From NCBI GenBank assembly GCA_016234655.1, contig JACRAU010000026.1:1-44154 (forward strand): DNA of 44,154 bases, given 5' to 3'. This document shows, one piece after another, positions 9,090 to 16,801 of this stretch; position 1 is the first letter of the stretch; each line of letters opens with the position of its first letter. The position numbers and the translations under genes are program-made. The notes beneath the pieces are model-generated. The model was given only the letters and a program-made list of their open reading frames with translations. It was not told the DNA's origin and did no database searches. The DNA comes from Betaproteobacteria bacterium. Lineage in GTDB: Bacteria > Pseudomonadota > Gammaproteobacteria > Burkholderiales > Thiobacillaceae.

Positions 9090-9521
9090 AACTTATCCCC
9101 CTATAGGTGTGCTGGTTTGAGTGCGTATTGTTAATCCGGCGCGGCCGCTCCGGCTGCGCCACCTTGGCGTGCATGGCGCCAATTTGTTATGGGCCTCGCC
9201 GGGGGCGAAGCCGCGCCGTGCTGTCGCGGCAAGGCGTGTCGTGGATTGAACACCGATTCAACCCGGGTGGCAAGAAAGGCAGACGAAAATGGCGGGGCTG
9301 GCTGCCGACCGCCACTGAGCGGTTCGTGTGTTGTATCGCCGTTTGGGTAGCGAGTAGCGAGAGCCGGATGCCCTGGATTCCGCTTCGCTGCATCCAGGCT
9401 ACGCTTGCTGGTTACATGCTTGAATATGCAATTAACATGCCACCGAGCAGAGCGCGTGGGTGGCTTCACGTCGCAGCCCCCTGCCTTGCTGGATCGGCTG
9501 TCGTCGATCAACCGCCGCAGT
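9090..9521. other. 432-base intergenic region without a supported gene
   Basis: No reading frame here has a good start or a recognisable product. It holds the hairpin repeat at 9372-9398 and a short imperfect palindrome near 9137-9163 (GGCGCGGCCG...CGGCTGCGCC). The composition is more mixed than in the flanking genes. A promoter for the leftward cytochrome-like gene is expected near 9100-9130, but I cannot fix one. Confidence 0.6.
9372..9398. repeat. Interspersed hairpin repeat (CCTGGAT...ATCCAGG)
   Basis: CCTGGAT, 13 bases, then ATCCAGG form a perfect 7-bp stem inside a longer sequence of the type widespread between proteobacterial genes (CCCTGGATTCCGCTTCGCTG and onward). Only this copy is present in the window. 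Confidence 0.5.
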
Positions 9522-10172
9522 TCACTTGAGGGGCACGCTGCTATCCCCTGCCAGCAGCATCTGTGGCACCTGGGTGAACCTCATGTACTTGCCGTTCTTC
9601 ACCTGGTCGAGCACCAGCACCATGTCGTAGCGGTCGTCCAGCCAGGGCTTGGTTGGCAGGTTTTCCAGCGACGACTGGGTCTGCGCGACGATCTCGGCGA
9701 CGATGCAGTCGTCGCCCGCCGCTTTCGCCAGGATGTCCTGGTGTTGCCAGCTGATCAGCACCACATCCTTCGTCTTGCTCATGCCTAGCACTTCACTGAC
9801 CATGTCCTTGAAGTCCTCGCCCTTGTATTTGGTGTCGACCGTAATGCCGAGCTTGCTCGCCAGCGCGGAGACCGTCTGGAAGGGGCGCTGGCTGGGTTCC
9901 TTCTTGGTGGCGATGGGGTCGGAGGCATAGATGGCGGTGGGCGGTTCCAGCAGCGACGAGGCCGTGGCCTGCAAGGGTTTGTTGGGCGCGAACAGAGAGG
10001 CGAGGCCGCCCGCCCTTTGCCAACCCAGCGTGACCAGCGATTTCTCGTCCGCGCTGCCGTTTTGGTCCACGCCAAAGTAGACCGCGTTCTTGTCACCGTA
10101 GGGGCCGGGCTTCTCCGCGTGCCTGACGATCATGATCTTGCCGGGGATGCCCTTGCTTGCCTTGTTACTCAT
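9522..10172 (-). CDS. Cytoplasmic histidine phosphatase family protein
   Basis: A 216-residue member of the histidine phosphatase (phosphoglycerate mutase-like) superfamily. The phosphohistidine motif is R17-H18-A-E (IMIVRHAEK); a second conserved arginine is at R96 (SQRPFQT) and the second catalytic histidine is probably H144 (LISWQHQDIL). No signal peptide is visible, so it should act in the cytoplasm; the substrate cannot be told. It follows the DUF985 cupin by 25 bases and is probably co-transcribed. The W-x-H-x-x-I context of its second histidine resembles that of the secreted phosphatase encoded just upstream in the same cluster, hinting at a related subfamily. Confidence 0.83.
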   Translation of the reverse strand: MSNKASKGIPGKIMIVRHAEKPGPYGDKNAVYFGVDQNGSADEKSLVTLGWQRAGGLASLFAPNKPLQATASSLLEPPTAIYASDPIATKKEPSQRPFQTVSALASKLGITVDTKYKGEDFKDMVSEVLGMSKTKDVVLISWQHQDILAKAAGDDCIVAEIVAQTQSSLENLPTKPWLDDRYDMVLVLDQVKNGKYMRFTQVPQMLLAGDSSVPLK

Positions 10173-10197
10173 GGTCGCTCCTTTGTGTAAGGGTGTT

Positions 10198-10752
10198 TCA
10201 GCTTTTGAAATTCGGCCCGATCAACTTTCTCAGGAATGCCGGTGAGGCCCAGTTGTTCGGGCTCTGGTAACGGTCGATGAACTCTTGCCCCGCGCCGATC
10301 TTGAGCCGCGATGGGTCGTCGGTCCATTGCGGCGTGAGTATGGTCGCCAATAGGGCATACTCGACATCCACCGGCAGCACCAGCGCCTTCCAGCTGCCGC
10401 CGGGGATCATCAGCACCGGCCGTTCGCCTTTGAGCACGTCCCGGCCGACCAAGTGATGAAGGGTCTGGGGCTTGCCGTCCACCTCGCGGAATTCGTAGTA
10501 ATGCACCGGCCCGCCGTCGAGCAGGATGTGCGTGTCGTCCGGCGCCAGCCAGTGCAGGTAGTTGATCGGCCGCTCACGGTTCAGCAGGTAGTAAATCGAA
10601 TCGTTGGCGAACAGCTTTTGCCCGTCCTGTTCGACTACTACGCTCGATGTCGCGATGTAACCGATGTAGCCGGATTCGCCTTCGAGGGGCACCAGCCCCA
10701 GTTCTTCGATCATCTTGCGGGAATGCTCCATATCCTTGGCCGGTTCGCTCAT
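10198..10752 (-). CDS. Cupin-fold protein of the DUF985 (Cupin_5) family
   Basis: A 184-residue single-domain protein matching the DUF985/Cupin_5 pattern: an N-terminal IEELGLVPLEGESGYIG, then SIYYLLN, INYLHWLAPDDTHILLDGG, a GE-P-LMIPGGSWKAL strand and the ending YALLATILTPQW. DUF985 proteins are beta-barrels of uncertain, possibly sugar- or metabolite-binding, function. The usual metal-binding histidine in the HRV-like position corresponds here to YLHWLAPDD. It lies between the two histidine-phosphatase genes in the leftward cluster. Confidence 0.82.
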   Translation of the reverse strand: MSEPAKDMEHSRKMIEELGLVPLEGESGYIGYIATSSVVVEQDGQKLFANDSIYYLLNRERPINYLHWLAPDDTHILLDGGPVHYYEFREVDGKPQTLHHLVGRDVLKGERPVLMIPGGSWKALVLPVDVEYALLATILTPQWTDDPSRLKIGAGQEFIDRYQSPNNWASPAFLRKLIGPNFKS

Positions 10753-10810
10753 CTGGTTTTCCCCTTCTTAAGTGCCTTGAAGAAACCTGTTTGAAAATAC
10801 AAGCGCCGTT

Positions 10811-10885
10811 CCCTCACCCTGCCCTCTCCCGGAGGGAGAGGGTTCGGCACCCTTCCCCCGCCGGGGGAAGGGCTGGGGACGAGGG
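10811..10885. repeat. Palindromic CCCTC/GAGGG repeat, copy 1
   Basis: Two adjacent hairpins, CCCTCTCCC-GGA-GGGAGAGGG (10822-10842) and CCCTTCCCCC...GGGGGAAGGG (10850-10873), lie between flanking CCCTCACCC and GACGAGGGA. Related elements are at 12301-12400, 26828-26909 and 36006-36046. It sits between the DUF985 gene and the secreted phosphatase gene. Confidence 0.75.
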
Positions 10886-10922
10886 AGCGGCATCGGATTT
10901 CAAGACGGTTTCTTCGATCCGC

Positions 10923-12206
10923 TTATTTCGCGCCGACCGGAAAGGCCGGGCAGGTGCTGGGTAGCGAGTTGCTGTCGATGCCCTCGCAGCTATTGCTGAA
11001 GGTGAGGTCGCCGTGCTCGTCGGTTTCGAGTTTCCAGACGGTATCGTAGTCGGTGAAGGACCAGTTCGGGAGTTGTTGGACGGAGGCCGGGGCCTTGTAT
11101 AGGGTGCCGATCAGGTACTGCACGGCCAGTTCGATGTGCTCGTGTTCCCAGGCGACCAGCGTGAGCGATTTGTCGAAGGCCTCGCTGGAATAGGGTGTGT
11201 TTCGGGTGAACAGGCTGGCCGCCAGGGTGGGTGCGTCGTTCCATTGGAAACCGGCCAGCATCAGGTTCTGGTCGTGCTGGATCGCGAACGGCGCGATGGT
11301 GAGCGCGGGGCGGATGTAGGAGCAGGTGCCGGCGCAGCCGATGATGTTGGCCGGGTTGGTGGTGAAGATGTTCTTGGGTTTGCCGCCCATCATCTTGCGC
11401 AGGATGTCGTTCGCGCCGATGGCGCGCCACGCGCCCTGGCACACGAAGTTGCCGTTCTCGAAAGTGGAGTTGGGGTGGGCCTCGACGTGCCGCACGAAGT
11501 ATACGGTCTGCTTGGTGTTGAACTGGAACTGCGATGCCTTCGGCTTCTTCACGGTGAATTTGACCGGCTGCTCGGGGCAGGCATATTTCGGGGTGTGCTT
11601 CACGTTCAAGTCCGGGTAGCGGTCATCCGGCTTAAGGCCGTCATCGTAGACGACGGCGGACATCCTGCCGTTCGCCAGGGCCAGCACGACATATTGCTTG
11701 TAGTTGCCGGGCGTGACGCCGCCGGTGGGCGCGTTCGGGCCGAGCAGGTTGGCGAGGGTGTCGTTGATCATCGCGGCCGGCATGGCGATGACGTAGGTGC
11801 CGCGCGGCTGGTCGCTAAGGATGCCGTTGATGATGTAGGCGGCGGTGCCATATTGGGTGATGTCGCCGCTGCCCACCAGCTTATGCGTTACCGCGCGGTT
11901 GTTGAGCACGGCAAAGGGCTCGATGCTTTGCAGCGTGGTCATGTCCTGCGCGTTGGAATTCGGGCTGAAGGAATAAATGCCCTGGATGTCGGCGATCTTG
12001 CCGGCGGTGACGGAGTTGAGCAACTGCCCGAACAGCAGTGCGTGATTGAAGCCCTTGGCCGACAGGTTGTTGGTGTTCGCGTTGGCCTCGAAGCTTTGCA
12101 CGAAAACGATGTTCCATGCGTTGCCGTTGAGCGGCGGGATGTCGGCGAATGCCGCGAGCGGCAGGGCCAGCAGGCAGAGGGCCAGGAAGCGGGTCAGTGT
12201 TTTCAT
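10923..12206 (-). CDS. Secreted tandem histidine-phosphatase protein, first domain degenerate
   Basis: A 427-residue protein with a signal peptide (cleavage near ALPLAAFA, about residue 21). The second half is a histidine phosphatase domain with R239-H240 (VYFVRHVEAH), R299 (YIRPALTIAPFA) and H355 (VAWEHEHIEL). The first half aligns with it over the same landmarks: VFVQSFEAN (Q37-S38), TTLQSIEPFA (T90) and VIAMPAAMIN (A144). All four catalytic positions are therefore replaced, so the first domain looks like a pseudophosphatase made by internal duplication. The alignment is by eye. The likely location is the periplasm. It follows the DyP-glycyl radical fusion gene across a 203-base gap that contains a repeat. 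Confidence 0.78.
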   Translation of the reverse strand: MKTLTRFLALCLLALPLAAFADIPPLNGNAWNIVFVQSFEANANTNNLSAKGFNHALLFGQLLNSVTAGKIADIQGIYSFSPNSNAQDMTTLQSIEPFAVLNNRAVTHKLVGSGDITQYGTAAYIINGILSDQPRGTYVIAMPAAMINDTLANLLGPNAPTGGVTPGNYKQYVVLALANGRMSAVVYDDGLKPDDRYPDLNVKHTPKYACPEQPVKFTVKKPKASQFQFNTKQTVYFVRHVEAHPNSTFENGNFVCQGAWRAIGANDILRKMMGGKPKNIFTTNPANIIGCAGTCSYIRPALTIAPFAIQHDQNLMLAGFQWNDAPTLAASLFTRNTPYSSEAFDKSLTLVAWEHEHIELAVQYLIGTLYKAPASVQQLPNWSFTDYDTVWKLETDEHGDLTFSNSCEGIDSNSLPSTCPAFPVGAK

Positions 12207-12300
12207 TTGGGTTCCTCGATTGTCCGTGTCGGTTCAGGATAGGGCGGGTTCTTTGAATCCATGTGCCCCTGAACGGCTTTTTGGATTTGCGATTGCCGTT

Positions 12301-12400
12301 CCCTCACCCCAGCCCCTCTCCCGGGGGGAGAGGGGTCTGCTCCCTCACCCGCAAGCGGGGGATACCGAAGGGTAGGGGCTTCATCAGGGTCGGGGAGAGG
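12301..12400. repeat. Palindromic CCCTC/GAGGG repeat, copy 2
   Basis: A perfect hairpin CCCCTCTCCC-GGG-GGGAGAGGGG at 12313-12335 is followed by GGGATACCGAAGGGTAGGGG within 12357-12380. The latter block is almost identical to part of copy 3 (26862-26882). It lies in the gap between the fusion gene and the secreted phosphatase gene, next to the fusion gene's stop codon. Confidence 0.75.
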
Positions 12401-12409
12401 GCTGCGGCA

Positions 12410-15400
12410 TCAACGGTTTTTACTCGGCCCGTAATAAGGTCGCCGGATGATGTATTGCTGGTGCTGCGGGAACATGGCCATGTAGAACTCGCTCCAGCCA
12501 CCCTGGCGTACCCGGACGAGGTCGTATTTCTCCGGCAGCGTCTGGGCTTGGGCGTAGGTCTCCGGGTCGGCGGTGGTGACGGTGAGCAGGTTGGAGCCGA
12601 TCTTGCCGGCGGCGAACTGGCGGATCACTTCCTTCAACGTGTCGAGCGGGAAGTCTTCGCGGACGTTCACGTCCACCGGCGCGGCGTTGGACAGGCCGAT
12701 GTTGATGGCGGGCACGTTCCAGTCTTTCAGCGCCTTGAAGATGTCGGCCGGTTCGGCGCCGGGCGGCTGGTCGCACGGGCTGGGCGCGGCGCTGAAGTCG
12801 TCGGCGATGGTCTCGCCCGACAGCCGGCCGTCGGCCGAGGCGCCCATGCCCGCGCCCAGGCCGAGGTTGTCTTCGAAGGTGCCCACGCCGGGGGCGACGA
12901 CGAAGGCGAACGGCCGGCCTTTGATGCCGTACTTCTTCTTGAGGGCTTCATAGCCCTTGGCGATGCCGGGCAGCGGCTTGTCGATGCCGTCGCGGATGAT
13001 CTGCACGCACCGGCCGACCACCTCGGCGCCGAAGGCCTTCAGCTCCGGGCTGTCGCCCCGGCCGAACTTGGGCAGCGACAGCGCCACCTGGCGCAGCGCC
13101 TTGTATTGGGCGGCGACGTCCTCGGCCCGCGCCGGGCCGGCCAGCGTGTTCTGGAACGGCTCTTGCATGGTCTCGCCCCAGTTGTTCCACAAGGCCTGCA
13201 ACAGCACGGGCAGGGTGGTCACCGCCGTTTCCGGGTCGTACACCATCTTCTTGATCGCGTAGAGCGCGTTGATGGCGTTGGTGATGCCGCACATCATCGG
13301 CGCCACGATGTGGTACTCGGCGCCGCCGTCGGTCATGTCGCGCCCGCTTTCCATGCAGCCGTCGACCATGGACGAGAACAGCGGGCTCGGGCAAACGCTG
13401 CCCAGCGCGCCGTAGTTGTTCATCAGCGCGTTGTAGAAGCCGCTGATCTGCCACGTGTACTGGGTGTAGAAGATGTCCATGAACTGCTCGAAGGAGCGGA
13501 TATGCTCGGGCGGCGGCGAATTCCAGCCTTGCTTCAGGCCGCGCAGGTTGACCCAGCCCGCGCCCTCGATGGTGGCGCCCTGGTTCATGGCCATGCCGAC
13601 CACGGGCAGGATGGGCACATAGCTGAAGGCCCACTCGGTCTTGCCGCCGATGATCGGCTCGAAACAGCCGTCGCAGGTGTAGTCGCGCGAATCGGCCAGC
13701 GACATCGGGCCGCTCTTGCGCAGGCCCTCGGACAGCTTGTCGTCGTTGATCAGGATGGGGTGCGCGCCGCCGGACAGGATGGCCTTGGCCGCTTCTTCGA
13801 CGATCTGTTTGTGGATGGGCTTGTCCATCTTGCCGTGCACCCGCAAGGACAGGCAGGGCGCATTCAGCGGCAGGCGGCGCGACGCGCGCAGGCACATGAG
13901 GGTAACGGCGTTGCAAGCGTCTTGCGGCACCTTGTCGTCGGTGGGCAGGTAGCCCCCCACCGTGACCTGCTGTACCCATTGGTTCAGCGCCGAGCCCTGC
14001 GGAAAGCCGTACGGCGAGTTCGCATAGAACACCGCGCCGGTGCCGTAGGTCAGGTAGTCCTGCATGTGCTGCCGGTTGTACAGCACCGTCTCGTCCATCT
14101 TCAGCCAGAAGGCGTCGATGATCTCCTGCGCCCCCGCCTGCGTCAGCCGCTTGGCCTTGATGTCGGCCTCGTAGGCCTCGATCAGGTATTGATCCAGCCG
14201 GCCGATGGACATGGGCTCGCCGAGCTGGTGCAAGGCGCAATTGACGATGAAGATGAGTTGGGCCGATTCGAGCAGGCCCTCCGGCTTGCCGGTCGCCAGC
14301 TTCTTCATGCGCTTGGCGATGTCGGCCTCCGGCGTTTCGTCGTGCAGCCGGCTGGCGAGCCGGCTGTATTGCAAAACGAATTCCTGCAAGCCCTCCACCG
14401 CCCAGACCACGGACTGGTAGAAGTCGCGGTTGTCGTCGGTGGCCTTCTTCAGCTTGCCGTTGGCCTCGTCCAGCAGGCCCTTGATGCCGATCCGCAAAGC
14501 CTTCTTGTAGTTCGGCACGTTATGGCCGGTGGACGAATATTCGTTCAGCATGCCGGAGACGAAGAAACCGATCTTCTCGTCCTGCGACAGGTATTCCATC
14601 ACCTGGGTGCCGCTGCCCAGCGTGAAGGGCGGCATGTTGCCGACGATGATCTCCTTGGGCTTGATGTTGAACAGATTGGCCTGCTCGCGGAACGGCTCGC
14701 GCAGCAGCACGTCAGACAGGCTGATCTTGGTGGCCAGGCCCTTGCGTAGCGCGGTCGAGGCCTTGGCCACCCACTTGAAGCCCTTCCAGCGCGGCTCGGC
14801 CAGGTATTGCTGCAAGTGGCCGAGCGGCGGCATCACCACCGCCTTTTGCCAGGTGTCGTTCCAGGTATCGAAGGTCTCGCCCAGCAGCGCCACGATGCGG
14901 TCGCTGATTTCCAGGTCTTCGCGGCCGGCGCGCAACTGGTTGAGGTAATCGCGGTTGTTGTAGAACATCAGGCCGTTCTTGCTGCGCACCTCGAAGTATT
15001 CGTTGACCGGCACGGCCACCTCGCCCTTCGGGCCGGCCAGCCCGGCCTCCTTCGCGGAGGGGATGAACCAGTAGTTGCCCAGGATCGAACGGGTGTTGTT
15101 CAGCATCTTGTCGCGGATGTAGCCCTCGTCGGGGCCGCAAATGCCGTCGATCAAGTCGTTGAAGATATCGCCGCTCTTGCCGTAGGCGACGAAGTACACC
15201 CCTTCCTCGTTGCCCTTGGCCGTCGGCGAATGGCCGTAAGGCAGGGCCTGGCGCAGAATATCCAGCGTCATCCGCTCGCCGTTCTGGCGGCGCACGCATT
15301 TGATGTGGCTGCGGTCGTCCTGCTCGGGAATGATCGCGTCGTTCTCGTTGCGGCCGATCATGTCCTCCTTCTCGATGGCGTTCATGTCGTTCAGGCGATC

Positions 15401-15973
15401 CCAGTTGTGCTGGAACTTTTGTTGCAGCACATAGGCCGCGCCGCGGTTGGGCGGGTCTTCCTCGCCCACGATGATGCGCGTGGACAGGTTCACCCTATCC
15501 ACCGGGTTGATCATGCCGTCGATGAAGCGGCCGCCGAACACCTTGCCGCCGTGCATCTTGCTGGCGGGGGTGGCGTCGACGTTCTTGGCGATCGGCGCCA
15601 GTTCCGCCTTGATCGCATCGAGTATCTTCTGGCAGGCCCGCTCGGAATCGCCCTTGATGTGGAACCACAGATCGCCCGGGCTGCGTTTAAACGGCGCGCG
15701 CGTCAACTTCTCGTGGCCGGTCAGGCCCTTGGGCAGCGGCATGCCGTTGGCCTTGCACCATTGCGACCAGAGCGCAAAATCCACGCCCCGGACGCACACG
15801 GTCTGGTATTTGTCCTTGGCGCAAAGCCGGTCGGTCGCCTTCGCCGTTTTCAGCCATTGCTTATAGGCCGCCTTCTTGTCCCCCTTGAGCGTGACGGTGG
15901 TGAAAACCGCATAGTGTGGATAGTCCGCGATGCCCGGCTGCCCAAAGTTGATATTCAAATCGTTATCGGCCAT
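12410..15973 (-). CDS. DyP-type heme peroxidase fused to a glycyl radical enzyme
   Basis: A single 1187-residue reading frame. Residues 1-310 match dye-decolorizing (DyP) peroxidases: GRFIDG with D152 (the GxxDG motif), likely heme ligand H223 (RSHIKCV), distal R241 (ILRQALPYG), EEGVYFVAYGKS and GNYWFIPS. From about residue 330 to the end is a full-length glycyl radical enzyme of the pyruvate formate-lyase/diol dehydratase type: GHNVPNYKKALRIGIKG, EPMSIGRLDQYL, the active-site loop DGCFEP with C770 and E772, and a C-terminal radical loop RQGGWSEFY in which G1159 is the candidate glycyl radical (Trp replaces the usual Tyr). No signal peptide, so probably cytoplasmic. The start at MADNDLN has a good RBS (GGAG six bases before); a start at 16009 has none. 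No activating enzyme is nearby. Each half is a confident family call; the combined function is unknown. Confidence 0.9.
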   Translation of the reverse strand: MADNDLNINFGQPGIADYPHYAVFTTVTLKGDKKAAYKQWLKTAKATDRLCAKDKYQTVCVRGVDFALWSQWCKANGMPLPKGLTGHEKLTRAPFKRSPGDLWFHIKGDSERACQKILDAIKAELAPIAKNVDATPASKMHGGKVFGGRFIDGMINPVDRVNLSTRIIVGEEDPPNRGAAYVLQQKFQHNWDRLNDMNAIEKEDMIGRNENDAIIPEQDDRSHIKCVRRQNGERMTLDILRQALPYGHSPTAKGNEEGVYFVAYGKSGDIFNDLIDGICGPDEGYIRDKMLNNTRSILGNYWFIPSAKEAGLAGPKGEVAVPVNEYFEVRSKNGLMFYNNRDYLNQLRAGREDLEISDRIVALLGETFDTWNDTWQKAVVMPPLGHLQQYLAEPRWKGFKWVAKASTALRKGLATKISLSDVLLREPFREQANLFNIKPKEIIVGNMPPFTLGSGTQVMEYLSQDEKIGFFVSGMLNEYSSTGHNVPNYKKALRIGIKGLLDEANGKLKKATDDNRDFYQSVVWAVEGLQEFVLQYSRLASRLHDETPEADIAKRMKKLATGKPEGLLESAQLIFIVNCALHQLGEPMSIGRLDQYLIEAYEADIKAKRLTQAGAQEIIDAFWLKMDETVLYNRQHMQDYLTYGTGAVFYANSPYGFPQGSALNQWVQQVTVGGYLPTDDKVPQDACNAVTLMCLRASRRLPLNAPCLSLRVHGKMDKPIHKQIVEEAAKAILSGGAHPILINDDKLSEGLRKSGPMSLADSRDYTCDGCFEPIIGGKTEWAFSYVPILPVVGMAMNQGATIEGAGWVNLRGLKQGWNSPPPEHIRSFEQFMDIFYTQYTWQISGFYNALMNNYGALGSVCPSPLFSSMVDGCMESGRDMTDGGAEYHIVAPMMCGITNAINALYAIKKMVYDPETAVTTLPVLLQALWNNWGETMQEPFQNTLAGPARAEDVAAQYKALRQVALSLPKFGRGDSPELKAFGAEVVGRCVQIIRDGIDKPLPGIAKGYEALKKKYGIKGRPFAFVVAPGVGTFEDNLGLGAGMGASADGRLSGETIADDFSAAPSPCDQPPGAEPADIFKALKDWNVPAINIGLSNAAPVDVNVREDFPLDTLKEVIRQFAAGKIGSNLLTVTTADPETYAQAQTLPEKYDLVRVRQGGWSEFYMAMFPQHQQYIIRRPYYGPSKNR

Positions 15974-16189
15974 GACTGTCTCCGTCGTTGGTTTTTTAGG
16001 AAATGGCATTGAACGTAGAAGGTAACCGCCCGTTTTGTTTTTTTGTGTGGTGCTGGCCGTCACGGATTCATTTTGCGCAAAGCCGAGCGTGAGTCTACCC
16101 CAATCGCCGCGATGCGGCGCCATGCCGGGGCGAGCTGTCGATGCGATGCGCTTTTCGCCAGGGCCTCGAAAAGGTTTTGCCGCTCTGGC

Positions 16190-16546
16190 TCAACCCTTGA
16201 GCAGGTGGGCGAATTCCTCGATGACCTTCTCGACGCGCTCTGGCCGCAGTTTGCGCCGGCGCAAGAATGCGATCAGGTGAATCTCTTCCGGGCTGTAGGC
16301 CGCATAGCTGGCGGTGGTTTGGCGCGTGGCGCCGAGCTCCACGGTGAGGATGTCGGCGGCGGACAGGCCGAGGACGGGGGCGAGTTTTTTGGCCTCGTCC
16401 ACCCCGATCATGCGCAGCCCGGTTTCCCAATTGGATAGGCGGCTGACCGTCAGCCCGGGCACTTGGTCGCACACCGCCTTCAGCGTGTAGCCCCGTGCCT
16501 CGCGGGCTTGTTTGATGCGGCGCCCAGCCTCTTTTTTAGTATCCAT
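16190..16546 (-). CDS. XRE-family transcriptional regulator
   Basis: A 118-residue regulator with an N-terminal Cro/CI-type helix-turn-helix (about residues 6-62; AREARGYTLKAVCDQVPGL, then VSRLSNWETG) and a C-terminal helical region (EEIHLIAFLRRRKLRPERVEKVIEEFAHLL) that may serve for dimerisation. The start is taken at MDTKKEAG. A possible promoter (TTGAAT-N18-TTATAC, 16557-16586) lies directly upstream, which would give an almost leaderless message. It is encoded 217 bases upstream of the fusion gene in the same direction and is the obvious candidate for controlling that cluster and the palindrome at 16615-16627. Confidence 0.82.
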   Translation of the reverse strand: MDTKKEAGRRIKQAREARGYTLKAVCDQVPGLTVSRLSNWETGLRMIGVDEAKKLAPVLGLSAADILTVELGATRQTTASYAAYSPEEIHLIAFLRRRKLRPERVEKVIEEFAHLLKG

Positions 16547-16604
16547 GCGCAGAGCGTATAAGCCCAGGCCGGGTCGGTCATTCAACGAATGGTGGATATT
16601 CTAC

Positions 16605-16632
16605 TTGATAAAAGACACGTATCGTGTAAATT
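16605..16632 (+). promoter_or_regulatory. Candidate promoter with internal palindromic operator
   Basis: TTGATA (16605-16610) and TAAATT (16627-16632) are separated by 16 bases and could be -35 and -10 elements on the plus strand. Between them lies ACACG-TAT-CGTGT (16615-16627), a perfect 5-bp inverted repeat of the size bound by XRE regulators. The adjacent leftward XRE gene starts 69 bases away. The promoter would drive the short transcript proposed at 16639-16700. Confidence 0.45.
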
Positions 16633-16638
16633 AAGGAC

Positions 16639-16700
16639 TGTCATTTACCTCCCTCCACCGCGATGGTGGTTTACGCCCGGTCCCCACCGGGCATTTTTTT
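16639..16700 (+). ncRNA. Candidate small RNA with CCUCC motif and intrinsic terminator
   Basis: Downstream of the candidate promoter there is no gene, but there is a compact transcript-like module. It begins with a single-stranded pyrimidine stretch, ACCTCCCTCC, complementary to Shine-Dalgarno sequences. Next comes the hairpin CCACC-GCGAT-GGTGG (16655-16669), and then the terminator GCCCGGT-CCCC-ACCGGGC followed by A and seven T. The length would be about 62 bases. The promoter and start are inferred. Confidence 0.45.
16675..16700 (+). terminator. Intrinsic terminator
   Basis: GCCCGGT-CCCC-ACCGGGC is a perfect 7-bp stem with a four-base loop, followed by A and seven consecutive T. It is oriented to stop plus-strand transcription even though no plus-strand protein gene precedes it. 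Confidence 0.8.
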
Positions 16701-16719
16701 GTCTTGGCGGCGTGGCGGC

Positions 16720-16749
16720 GCCAAAGAAAATGGCGGCTTGCGCCGCCAT
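16720..16749 (-). terminator. Intrinsic terminator of the leftward propeller gene
   Basis: Read on the minus strand, ATGGCGGC-GCAA-GCCGCCAT is a perfect 8-bp stem followed by TTTCTTTGG. It lies about 50 bases past the stop codon of the secreted propeller gene, in the right orientation to end it. Confidence 0.7.
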
Positions 16750-16801
16750 GAGTTCGTTTGCTCGCGTGGCCCGGCCGGGCCACGGCAAGCCTCGGATGCG
16801 A

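Noticed and set aside
12263..14749. Very long plus-strand open frame of 828 codons
   Set aside because: It is antisense to the DyP-glycyl radical fusion gene, has Arg/His/Ala/Gly-biased composition typical of a GC-rich shadow frame and shows no family motif.
15974..16123. Upstream extension of the fusion protein (starts at 16123 or 16009)
   Set aside because: Those starts lack a ribosome binding site and the extra residues are unlike DyP N-termini; the ATG at 15973 has GGAG at proper spacing.
16582..16644. Twenty-residue leader-like open frame on the minus strand before the XRE gene
   Set aside because: It has GGAGG before its ATG, but the spacing is only three bases and the GGAGG is simply the complement of the CCTCC motif; it shows no attenuation arrangement with the XRE gene.
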